This document shows positions 8,664 to 15,176 of a stretch of DNA of 21,805 nucleotides, in pieces. The stretch lies in the NCBI GenBank assembly GCA_905210845.1, contig CAJLYG010000029.1:1-21805 (forward strand), given 5' to 3'. Positions within the stretch are counted from its first letter, which is position 1. The number at the start of each line of letters is the position of its first letter. The translations under genes and the position numbers were made by a program. The notes beneath the pieces were generated by a model that was given only the letters and a program-made list of their open reading frames with translations, was not told the origin of the DNA and did no database searches. This DNA is from an uncultured Prevotella sp. GTDB taxonomy: Bacteria; Bacteroidota; Bacteroidia; Bacteroidales; Bacteroidaceae.

Positions 8664-9026
8664 TTATTCCCCTATCACCTTTTGGAGAAGCGGAGGAACG
8701 GAAAGATGTTCACAGTCTACTTCCTGCAATTTCTCCTTCCCGGCCTTGGTCAGCTGGTAATGCATCACCCGCTTGTCCTTCCTGTCAAAAGAACGTTGCA
8801 GCAACTTCTTTCTTTCTAAGGAACGAATCACCTTCGAAGCGTTCGACTGTGTTAATCCTAAGCGTTCACTAATCTCGCCTGCTGTCAGGTTGGCGTTCTC
8901 ACTCAACTGGCAAAGCAGCATAGCCTCATTCAAATTAAGGCCAAAAGCTGCTTCCATATGACTCTCTACTCCCGAAATGGCGCGATAGATATCGCGCAAA
9001 CGACACATTTTCTTTTTATCAAACAT
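8664..9026 (-). CDS. Small MarR-family transcriptional regulator
   Basis: Winged-helix DNA-binding protein of 120 residues from the preferred ATG at 9026. The MarR core is clear: LNLNEAMLLCQLSENANLTAGEISERLGLTQSNASKVIRSLERKKLLQRSFDRKDKRVMHYQLTKAGKEKL, containing the recognition helix (LTQSNASKVIRSLE) and the beta-wing (DRKDKRVMHYQLT). The frame extends upstream to an ATG at 9053 and a GTG at 9068, but both would overlap the preceding gene, while the 9026 ATG lies just past that gene's stop. It is probably translated from the same mRNA as the persulfide-reductase fusion and likely autoregulates that unit. Three cysteines (8, 39, 105) could make it thiol-responsive, but that is inference. Its 3' end faces the AraC-type regulator with a 5-bp gap. 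Confidence 0.88.
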   Translation of the reverse strand: MFDKKKMCRLRDIYRAISGVESHMEAAFGLNLNEAMLLCQLSENANLTAGEISERLGLTQSNASKVIRSLERKKLLQRSFDRKDKRVMHYQLTKAGKEKLQEVDCEHLSVPPLLQKVIGE

Positions 9027-9033
9027 CCCAAGA

Positions 9034-11469
9034 TCAAATAAACAAGTTAACATTCGATTGTTCCGCACGCTGCATGTAGGTGGCTACTCCTCCTACGGTT
9101 ACTCCGTCCAAAAGCTCCTCCTTTGCGATGCCCATCATCTCCATGGTCATCTGGCAAGCAATGAATTCCACACCCGCTTCCTGGGCTTTTTGTCTCAGTT
9201 CTTCCAATGAATCAATTCCCTTCTTCCGCATGACAAAACGCATCATGCTGTCTCCCAGCCCCATAAAACTCAGCTGGGAGAGATGAAGGCGATGAGAGGA
9301 AGAAGGCATCATCCAACCAAACAGTTTTCCAAAGAGATCTTTGCGCACACGTGGCTTTTTCTCTTTTTTGATGACATTCAATCCCCAAAACGTAAAGAAG
9401 ATAGAAACTTTCTTTCCCATAGCTGCCGCGCCATTGGCAAGGACAAAAGTGGCTATAGCACGGTCAAGGTCATCACTAAACATGATAAAGGTCTTGTTGC
9501 CGGGCATGCTGATTACCGGAGGCTCGAATCCCTCTCCCTTCTCTTGTCTTTTACGCACTACGACATGGTATAGGCCTTCCTTTTCCGACTCTCGGACGAA
9601 ATGGTTGCCTGTACTCTCACACCATGCCTGTGCATCACGAGGGAATCCTGGATCCGTAGCCGTCACCTCTACACAGGAGCCAGCCGTCATTCCATCCATT
9701 GTCTGTTTCAGTTTGAGAATGGGTCCAGGACATGACAATCCACAAGCATCTAAATGGAGAACAGAATCTGTCGGGTGGTTCTTTTCCACCGCTACGACGT
9801 CTTTTCTTGGGGAAGGAGGAACAATCGGATGGGTAGCAGAGGCATAAAGCTTATACCCTCCTGACAAGTTTCTCACCTGCTGATATCCACGTCCTAAAAG
9901 AATACGCTGGGCAAGGTAGCCACGCAACCCTACTGCACAGAACACCACAACCGGTTTGTCATGGGGAATCTCGTCAAGGCGCCCACGTAAATCATCCAAA
10001 GGGATGTTAACCGCCCCTTCTATAGTACCCAACTGATACTCCTGGGGTGTACGTACATCAACCAGCGTAATCGTCTTTTTGTCTTGATCCCGTAACCACC
10101 GCCAATATACAACAGGCATCGAGCCATTGAGGATATTCCCTGCTACATATCCTGCAATAGCTACCGGATCCTTTGCTGAAGAGAATGGGGGTGCATACGC
10201 CTGTTCAAGGGACATCAAATCTGCTACCGTTCCCTGATGTTTGATCACCATGGCTATTTCGTCAATACGCTTATCTGCTCCATCATGACCGATACATTGT
10301 GCACCATAGACCTTTCCTGTATGGACATCGAATATTAACTTTGTAGTAAGTGGGAATGCCCCAGGATAGTAACTCGCATGAGCAACTGTGGTCGTGGTGG
10401 ATGAGGCATAGTCTATTCCTAATGCCTTTAACCGCTTGGCTGGCAGACCCGTCACAGCCACACTGATACCAAATATCTTTGCCACCGCTGTCCCGATACT
10501 TCCTTCATATCGTTCTAAATTGCCAAGAACCATATTGTTCGCTGCGATTCGTGCTTGCCTATTGGCAGGACCCGCTAAGAAATTTAGCCACGGCCGCCCC
10601 GTAAGGGGATGAGGATATTCAATGGCATCTCCTACCGCATAGATGCATGCATCAGAAGTCTGCAAGTACTCGTTCACCTGTATGCCCCTTTCTCCCAATG
10701 CCAACCCTGACTGCTCAGCCAACCGCGTGTTAGGACGTACGCCAATAGACAAGAGAACCATATCTGCGTCCAATTGCTGCCCTTCCGATAAATTTACCAA
10801 GATTCGCCCATCGATGTCCGTGAATCCTTGGACTGCAGTGCCAAGATAGAGGGAAATCCCATGACGTACCAATTCTTGATGAACAAAAGAAGCCATACTG
10901 AAATCGATAGGAGTCAACACTTGATCTGCCATCTCCACGATGGAGACCTGCCATCCCGCCTCCACGAGGTTTTCTGCCATCTCCAATCCGATGAAACCTC
11001 CACCAACAATGACCACTTTACCTCCGCCACGCTGGTTCATAAAAGTTTTAATACGATCGGTATCCTCCACATTCCGTAAGGTAAAAATACCTGGATGGTC
11101 TATGCCCTCCAATCGGGGACGAACGGGTTGGGCACCTGGAGCAAGTAGCAGCTTGTCATAACCAACATTCTCTTGATCACCGGATGACAAACGGATGTTA
11201 ATGATCTTCGCTTCCCGATCGATACCGATCGCCTCCGCCTCAGTCCACACCTCCACCTGGAATCGTTTGGAAAAGTCTGTGGGTGTCTGCACGAACAAAC
11301 GATCACGGTCTTGGATAACACCGCCCAAATAATACGGTAGACCGCAATTGGCATAAGAGATATACTTCCCCTTCTCTATCAGGACAATCTCACACTTTTC
11401 ATCCAGTCTCCTCAAACGGGCTGCCGCAGTAGCACCACCTGCCACGCCTCCGATAATTACATATCTCAT
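9034..11469 (-). CDS. CoA-disulfide/persulfide reductase fused to rhodanese, TusA and DsrE-like domains
   Basis: Cytoplasmic sulfur-handling fusion of 811 residues. Residues 1 to about 445 are an FAD/NAD(P)H class III disulfide reductase: FAD motif IIGGVAGGATAAARLRRL, single catalytic cysteine in SYANCGLPYYLGG (Cys42), NAD fold VVIVGGGFIGLEMAENLVEAG and YAVGDAIE. A rhodanese domain follows at about 455-550 (LVDVRTPQEYQLGTIEGAVN; active-site VVFCAVGLRG, Cys511). A TusA-like domain lies at about 573-645 (LDACGLSCPGPILKLKQ, Cys580), and the remainder is a DsrE/DrsE2-like domain (IMFSDDLDRAIATFVLANGA; IACQMTMEMMGI, Cys772). Every module keeps its cysteine, so a relay of persulfide sulfur within one chain is plausible. 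The reductase-rhodanese part resembles CoADR-RHD and NADH-dependent persulfide reductases (Npsr). The substrate (CoA persulfide, polysulfide or CoA disulfide) cannot be told from sequence. First gene of a unit with the MarR regulator. Confidence 0.92.
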   Translation of the reverse strand: MRYVIIGGVAGGATAAARLRRLDEKCEIVLIEKGKYISYANCGLPYYLGGVIQDRDRLFVQTPTDFSKRFQVEVWTEAEAIGIDREAKIINIRLSSGDQENVGYDKLLLAPGAQPVRPRLEGIDHPGIFTLRNVEDTDRIKTFMNQRGGGKVVIVGGGFIGLEMAENLVEAGWQVSIVEMADQVLTPIDFSMASFVHQELVRHGISLYLGTAVQGFTDIDGRILVNLSEGQQLDADMVLLSIGVRPNTRLAEQSGLALGERGIQVNEYLQTSDACIYAVGDAIEYPHPLTGRPWLNFLAGPANRQARIAANNMVLGNLERYEGSIGTAVAKIFGISVAVTGLPAKRLKALGIDYASSTTTTVAHASYYPGAFPLTTKLIFDVHTGKVYGAQCIGHDGADKRIDEIAMVIKHQGTVADLMSLEQAYAPPFSSAKDPVAIAGYVAGNILNGSMPVVYWRWLRDQDKKTITLVDVRTPQEYQLGTIEGAVNIPLDDLRGRLDEIPHDKPVVVFCAVGLRGYLAQRILLGRGYQQVRNLSGGYKLYASATHPIVPPSPRKDVVAVEKNHPTDSVLHLDACGLSCPGPILKLKQTMDGMTAGSCVEVTATDPGFPRDAQAWCESTGNHFVRESEKEGLYHVVVRKRQEKGEGFEPPVISMPGNKTFIMFSDDLDRAIATFVLANGAAAMGKKVSIFFTFWGLNVIKKEKKPRVRKDLFGKLFGWMMPSSSHRLHLSQLSFMGLGDSMMRFVMRKKGIDSLEELRQKAQEAGVEFIACQMTMEMMGIAKEELLDGVTVGGVATYMQRAEQSNVNLFI

Positions 11470-11501
11470 ACCTATATTCCTTTTTAATTATTTTCCTGCG
11501 G

Positions 11502-11533
11502 CAAATATAGGATTATTTTCTTTATGCAACAAA
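11502..11533 (-). promoter_or_regulatory. Promoter of the persulfide-reductase/marR unit
   Basis: Read on the minus strand, TTTG (11533-11530), a 20-bp spacer, then TATATTTG (11509-11502): a full match to the Bacteroidota TTTG/TAnnTTTG pattern, about 33 bp before the ATG at 11469. Confidence 0.8.
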
Positions 11534-11534
11534 T

Positions 11535-11545
11535 TTCCTATGGAA
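11535..11545. promoter_or_regulatory. Candidate operator dyad TTCC-TAT-GGAA
   Basis: An 11-bp interrupted palindrome (TTCC TAT GGAA) lies directly upstream of the -33 box of the fusion gene's promoter. A MarR dimer could bind such a dyad. Short dyads arise by chance in A/T-rich gaps, so this is only a candidate. Confidence 0.25.
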
Positions 11546-11554
11546 TATAATTCT

Positions 11555-11593
11555 TTTTTATAATAAATTAAGCCTTCAAGGAAGAATGAAGGC
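11555..11593 (-). terminator. Terminator after the TlpA-like gene
   Basis: On the minus strand, stem GCCTTCA / TGAAGGC (arms 11593-11587 and 11578-11572) with an 8-nt loop is followed by TTAATTTATTAT. It lies just after the stop of the thioredoxin-like gene. The T-tract is interrupted, so strength is uncertain. Confidence 0.6.
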
Positions 11594-11602
11594 ATACCGA
11601 CC

Positions 11603-12190
11603 TTAGCGTAACTCCGGAATGTCCGCTGTGTCCGGAACCTTGATACCGGGAAATACTTCCTCCAACTTTTTCTCCAACTTCCAAGTAAGCACGGTACTCA
11701 GGCATACCTTCCCATCAGGACCGACTAACACATAGGAAGGAATCCAATGGATCCCATACGCCTTTGTGATGGAAGCATCACGCATATTTTTCAATTCAGA
11801 GACCTGCGGATAGCTAATCCCATACTTCTCTATTGCATTCTGCCATGATTCTTTCCGGGTGTCAAAACTGATACCTACAAACTGCACGCCTTGCTTGCTG
11901 AACCGATCGTATATCCGTTTCATCTCTGGCATATCCTTACGGCAGTCTCCGCACCAAGAAGCCCAGAAATCAAGGACACAATACTGCCCTCGATACTGCG
12001 ATAACTTAATGGTCTTACCGTCTATTGTCTGTAGTTGGAAATCTGGTGCCTCAGTACCTGCCTTTGGAAGATCTACGGCATACTTTGTGTCAACATCGTC
12101 AGCAGAACTTGACTGTGCCGAAGCATTTGTGGGTAGCAATGTCATGACTGCCATCCCAATCAAGAATGAAACAAGTAACTTTTTCATCAT
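11603..12190 (-). CDS. Periplasmic TlpA/ResA-like thioredoxin
   Basis: Exported thiol-disulfide oxidoreductase of 195 residues. A Sec signal peptide (MMKKLLVSFLIGMAVMTLLP, ending at about NASAQ, residue 26) is followed by a short linker and an AhpC/TSA-type thioredoxin fold. This shows GTEAPDFQLQTIDGKTIKLS, then the active site FWASWCGDCRKDMPE (Cys80, Cys83), and the cis-proline region IHWIPSYVLVGPDGKV. The WCGDC active site and the signal peptide indicate a reductant or isomerase role in the periplasm; its protein partners are unknown. The double ATG makes 12190 or 12187 possible starts. It lies 44 bp after ybjQ on the same strand with no clear promoter between, so the two are probably co-transcribed. 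Confidence 0.92.
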   Translation of the reverse strand: MMKKLLVSFLIGMAVMTLLPTNASAQSSSADDVDTKYAVDLPKAGTEAPDFQLQTIDGKTIKLSQYRGQYCVLDFWASWCGDCRKDMPEMKRIYDRFSKQGVQFVGISFDTRKESWQNAIEKYGISYPQVSELKNMRDASITKAYGIHWIPSYVLVGPDGKVCLSTVLTWKLEKKLEEVFPGIKVPDTADIPELR

Positions 12191-12234
12191 GAAGGATGAT
12201 TTGTATTTTCTTTAAAACCTTGAAAACGATCTTC

Positions 12235-12552
12235 TCAAATCACGACAGCTGTACCACTGACAGCCACCATGAGCATAGATCCATTTTGGCCAATCGTCTC
12301 ATAATCAATATCGATTCCAACAATAGCATTGGCGCCCATTGCAGCTGCCCGATCCTGCATCTCCTGTAGGGACGTTTCTTTTGCCTCTCGCAGCACTTTC
12401 TCGTAGCTGCCCGATCGTCCGCCGATAATATCGCGGATCCCAGCAAAGAAATCTTTCACGAAATTGGCTCCGATAATGGTCTCACCCGTAACAATCCCTT
12501 TATACTCTCTGATAGTCTGACCTTCTATGGTCGGTGTTGTAGATAAAATCAT
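12235..12552 (-). CDS. ybjQ: YbjQ/UPF0145 family protein
   Basis: Small cytoplasmic protein of 105 residues, full length for the UPF0145 (YbjQ) family. Recognisable features are the N-terminal strand [20 protein letters not shown], the segment [20 protein letters not shown], the helix [20 protein letters not shown] and the C-terminal core [14 protein letters not shown] with [13 protein letters not shown]. The family has a pentameric heavy-metal-binding-like fold, but no function is firmly established. The ATG at 12552 follows a GAGGAAAG stretch and lies about 20 nt below the predicted transcription start of the repeat-borne promoter. The downstream gene is the TlpA-like thioredoxin. Confidence 0.92.
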   Translation of the reverse strand: MILSTTPTIEGQTIREYKGIVTGETIIGANFVKDFFAGIRDIIGGRSGSYEKVLREAKETSLQEMQDRAAAMGANAIVGIDIDYETIGQNGSMLMVAVSGTAVVI

Positions 12553-12577
12553 CTTTCCTCATATTAATGTTACCTTG

Positions 12578-12608
12578 CAAAGGTACTGCAAACCGAGAGA
12601 AATACAAA
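12578..12608 (-). promoter_or_regulatory. Promoter of ybjQ within palindromic repeat copy 1
   Basis: Minus strand: TTTG (12608-12605), exactly 19 bp, TACCTTTG (12585-12578). The spacer contains CTCTCGGTTTGCAG, which is nearly identical in the promoters at 17724-17754 and 21742-21772. Confidence 0.85.
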
Positions 12609-12643
12609 ATAAAACTTGTTTTATTTTTATTTCCGAGGTGCAG
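12578..12643 (-). repeat. Palindromic promoter repeat, copy 1
   Basis: Inverted repeat with arms at 12599-12615 and 12618-12633 (plus strand GAAATACAAAATAAAAC, TT, GTTTTATTTTTATTTC; one unpaired base), bordered on both sides by CCGAG (12593-12597 and 12633-12637). The right-hand border runs into the 19-bp promoter spacer. It is repeated in tandem at 12655-12742, and related copies occur at 17701-17754 and 21742-21805. Confidence 0.8.
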
Positions 12644-12654
12644 CGTAACTTATC

Positions 12655-12742
12655 AAAAGGTACTGCAAACCGAGAGAAATACACGATTTGATTGATTATC
12701 AAATCTTCTAAAACTTGTTTTATTTTTATTTCCGAGGTGCAG
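12655..12742 (-). repeat. Palindromic promoter repeat, copy 2 (tandem, disrupted)
   Basis: The flanks match copy 1 (AGGTACTGCAAACCGAGAG and the end TATTTTTATTTCCGAGGTGC). Four bases in the left arm are replaced by about 26 bases that contain their own hairpin, GATTTGAT (12685-12692), TGATT, ATCAAATC (12698-12705). The -33 TTTG is lost and the -7 reads TACCTTTT, so this copy is probably not an active promoter. Confidence 0.75.
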
Positions 12743-12789
12743 TCCCAATCTCTTCAAGTCATGTCTCCAATCGTAAAAATAACCTAAAT

Positions 12790-12852
12790 ATGAAGAAAGG
12801 AAAGAAGATTATCCATTGCTTTTTCGTAATATTGCAGTCGCATTATATTTAG
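12790..12852 (+). CDS. Possible 20-codon leader peptide before kup
   Basis: ATG to TAG encodes MKKGKKIIHCFFVILQSHYI, a basic then hydrophobic peptide, ending 11 bp before the kup ATG. Such a short frame could be chance. Nothing else in the stretch 12743-12863 looks like a gene, and no good promoter for kup was found; TATATTTA at 12844-12851 would leave almost no leader. Confidence 0.2.
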   Translation: MKKGKKIIHCFFVILQSHYI

Positions 12853-12863
12853 AATAATAAAGA

Positions 12864-14846
12864 ATGGCCTCGAAAACTACTCCTTCGGGAAGTCTCTCCC
12901 ATCGCCTAAGTGCGATGGGACTGTTGGTAACATTAGGTATTGTGTACGGTGATATCGGTACGTCACCGCTCTACGTCATGAAGGCTATTACCGGTGCCAC
13001 ACCCTTGGTGACAGCCGACTATATCCTCGGTGCTGTTTCTTGCATCATCTGGACACTCACCTTCCAGACAACATTGAAATATGTCGTGCTCGCCCTTCGT
13101 GCAGATAATAGAGGGGAAGGTGGCATTTTAGCACTCTATGCCTTGGTAAGGAGACGGGGCAGGATGTGGCTTTACCTACTTGCCATCATCGGAGCCAGCA
13201 CACTGGTTGCAGATGGCATCATCACGCCATCTATCACGGTACTGTCTGCCATTGAGGGACTGCGCGCTTATGAGCCATCCACTCCTGTCATCCCAATTGC
13301 CATCGCCATCCTGACTGTACTGTTCTTTATCCAACAATTTGGTACCCATGCGATCGGCAAACTCTTTGGTCCCTTGATGTTCGTATGGTTTACGATGATC
13401 GGCATTTTAGGACTGGCGCATATTGGCAACTATCTACCAATTCTCAAGGCTTTTAATCCTTGGTATGCCATCCATCTCTTGGCCACGAGCCCGGAATGGT
13501 TCTTGATCTTAGGAGCTGTCTTCCTATGCACAACAGGTGCTGAGGCTCTCTATTCCGACTTAGGACATTGTGGCAAGCAAAATATCCGGGTCAGCTGGAT
13601 CTTCGTCAAGACTATGCTCATCTGCAACTATTTAGGACAAGGAGCATGGGTCATCAAGCATGCCGGAAACTTGCATCCAGGTATCAATCCCTTCTATGCC
13701 ATCATGCCACAAGCATTCCTCCCCATAGGTATAACAATGGCAACGATAGCTGCCATCGTGGCGAGCCAAGCTCTGATCAGTGGATCGTTTACAATCTTCA
13801 GCGAGGTCATGAACTTGCATTTCTGGCCACGGCAGAGAATCAAATATCCCACAGATGTTAAAGGACAATTGTATATCCCTTTCATCAATGTCAGTCTTTA
13901 TATACTATGTATCATTGTCATTCTGTTCTTCCAAACTTCAAGCAATATGGAGGCGGCTTACGGACTTGCTATCACGGTGACGATGCTGATGACCACATTG
14001 CTGTTAGGATGTTATCTCCACTATAACAGACTGAACCTATGGATATTGGTCCCGGTGATCGGCTTCTTCGTACTTTTAGAGGGAATCTTTTTCATTGCCA
14101 ACCTGGCGAAGTTCCTACATGGTGGTTGGGTGACGATGCTCCTTGCCGGCATCATTTGCATGGTAATGTATGTATGGTACAATGCGGAAAAGATTAGGAA
14201 CTCGTATGTAGAACGGCGTGATATTAGAAACTACTTTGACATTATTTCTGACATCAAGGCAGATGAATCGATCGGCAAGTTTGCTACGAATGTCGTATAC
14301 ATGAGCAAGCTCTCAGGTAAATATGACGTGGAGCAGAAAGTATTGTATTCTATCATCAATAAGCATCCTATGCGCGCTGACCATTACTGGTTGATTCACA
14401 CCGACTATGAGGATGCACCGAACGAGCGGAGCTATGATTTTTATGAGCTAATCCCAGGGACGCTATATCGACTGAACCTGCACTTGGGTTTCCGAGTTCA
14501 ACCTTTTGTCAATCTCTACTTGCGGCAAGTAATTGAAGACCAAGTGGCAGCAGGGCATTTTAGCCTGCAAAGTGGCTATGCGTCCTTGCGCAAGCATCAC
14601 GTGACCGGTAACTTTATCTTTGTATTCATCAAACGTGTCTATGCAGAGTTTAATGTATTCACGCCAAAAGCTCGTTTTATCATGACCATTTACAACATTG
14701 TACACCACCTGAAGCAAAGTGCGCCCAAAGCACTTGGACTCAGTACCAGTAACGTCTTTGTCGAGCAAGTACCCCTTGTAGTCAGGCAGAGGAAGTTGGA
14801 AAGGGTCAAGGAAAGGCAGATCACTGATCATACCGATCAGGAGTAA
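12864..14846 (+). CDS. kup: Kup-family low-affinity potassium uptake transporter
   Basis: Inner-membrane K+ (probably K+/H+ symport) transporter of the KUP/HAK/KT family, 660 residues, a normal length. The family signature GIVYGDIGTSPLYV is at residues 25-38 in the first membrane segment. Further motifs are ALRADNRGEGGILALYALVR, VADGIITPSITVLSAIEG, FGPLMFVWF, CTTGAEALYSDLGHCG, QALISGSFTIFSEVMNL and NLAKFLHGGWVTMLLAG. About twelve hydrophobic helices fill the first 430 residues. The rest is a soluble cytoplasmic C-terminal domain of the kind typical for the family. It is a single-gene unit, convergent with the BspA/small-protein pair, with a long perfect hairpin in between. Confidence 0.96.
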   Translation: MASKTTPSGSLSHRLSAMGLLVTLGIVYGDIGTSPLYVMKAITGATPLVTADYILGAVSCIIWTLTFQTTLKYVVLALRADNRGEGGILALYALVRRRGRMWLYLLAIIGASTLVADGIITPSITVLSAIEGLRAYEPSTPVIPIAIAILTVLFFIQQFGTHAIGKLFGPLMFVWFTMIGILGLAHIGNYLPILKAFNPWYAIHLLATSPEWFLILGAVFLCTTGAEALYSDLGHCGKQNIRVSWIFVKTMLICNYLGQGAWVIKHAGNLHPGINPFYAIMPQAFLPIGITMATIAAIVASQALISGSFTIFSEVMNLHFWPRQRIKYPTDVKGQLYIPFINVSLYILCIIVILFFQTSSNMEAAYGLAITVTMLMTTLLLGCYLHYNRLNLWILVPVIGFFVLLEGIFFIANLAKFLHGGWVTMLLAGIICMVMYVWYNAEKIRNSYVERRDIRNYFDIISDIKADESIGKFATNVVYMSKLSGKYDVEQKVLYSIINKHPMRADHYWLIHTDYEDAPNERSYDFYELIPGTLYRLNLHLGFRVQPFVNLYLRQVIEDQVAAGHFSLQSGYASLRKHHVTGNFIFVFIKRVYAEFNVFTPKARFIMTIYNIVHHLKQSAPKALGLSTSNVFVEQVPLVVRQRKLERVKERQITDHTDQE

Positions 14847-14891
14847 GGAGCCACTGTCATCTCCAACAGAAGTAAAGATAGTATGAGAGAC

Positions 14892-14930
14892 CTCAAAGCC
14901 CCTGACGCAGCATGTATCAGGGGCTTTGAG
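14892..14930. terminator. Perfect 14-bp hairpin between convergent genes
   Basis: CTCAAAGCCCCTGA (14892-14905) and TCAGGGGCTTTGAG (14917-14930) are exact reverse complements with an 11-nt loop. It sits between the 3' ends of kup and the small protein gene, so it probably terminates or stabilises both transcripts. No clear T-tract follows on either strand. Confidence 0.65.
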
Positions 14931-14957
14931 ATTCACATGGGGATAATAGATGTATTC

Positions 14958-15176
14958 CTATTCATCCCAGCTTTCCGGGGTCATTGAACTATAATCGTCC
15001 GTGTCATCTGATAATCTTACCGGCTTGGCACCAGCAGGACCACCGTATCCAGGGGCGCTGCCCGTACCAAAGGACACATCACCATCAAGACAACTATCAT
15101 AAAGGTTGATCTTGACGACAGCAGCCTTTGGGGATATATAAGATCTTTTCATTGTCCTAACATTTTTGAAGTTCAT
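14958..15176 (-). CDS. Small acidic protein coupled to the BspA-like gene
   Basis: 72-residue protein of unknown function. Its ATG shares one base with the TAA stop of the upstream surface-protein gene (TAATG), a strong sign of co-transcription and coupled translation. The N-terminal part MKRSYISPKAAVVKINLYDS (Met9, base 15152, is an alternative start) resembles the short 'M-K-x-x-Y-I-x-P' proteins common in Prevotella and Bacteroides. The middle is Gly-rich (GTGSAPGYGGPAG) and the tail is acidic with an aromatic residue near the end (DDTDDYSSMTPESWDE). There is no signal peptide or membrane helix. It could be an accessory or peptide-like product, but no function can be assigned. Confidence 0.7.
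   Translation of the reverse strand: MNFKNVRTMKRSYISPKAAVVKINLYDSCLDGDVSFGTGSAPGYGGPAGAKPVRLSDDTDDYSSMTPESWDE

Noticed and set aside
9027..9068. Upstream starts (ATG 9053, GTG 9068) for the MarR gene
   Set aside because: They overlap the preceding gene by up to 35 bp and add residues not needed for the MarR fold; the ATG at 9026, just past the upstream stop, fits better. They cannot be fully excluded.
9341..9847. 168-codon plus-strand frame inside the persulfide-reductase fusion
   Set aside because: Antisense to the TusA/DsrE part of a clear gene, with composition unlike a natural protein and no start signal.
12578..12742. CRISPR-like array suggested by tandem repeats with a spacer
   Set aside because: Only two copies, each containing an internal palindrome and promoter elements, differing inside the repeat; no cas genes nearby.
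12844..12851. TATATTTA as the kup promoter -7 box
   Set aside because: It lacks the final G, has no well-spaced TTTG upstream and would leave only a few bases before the start codon.
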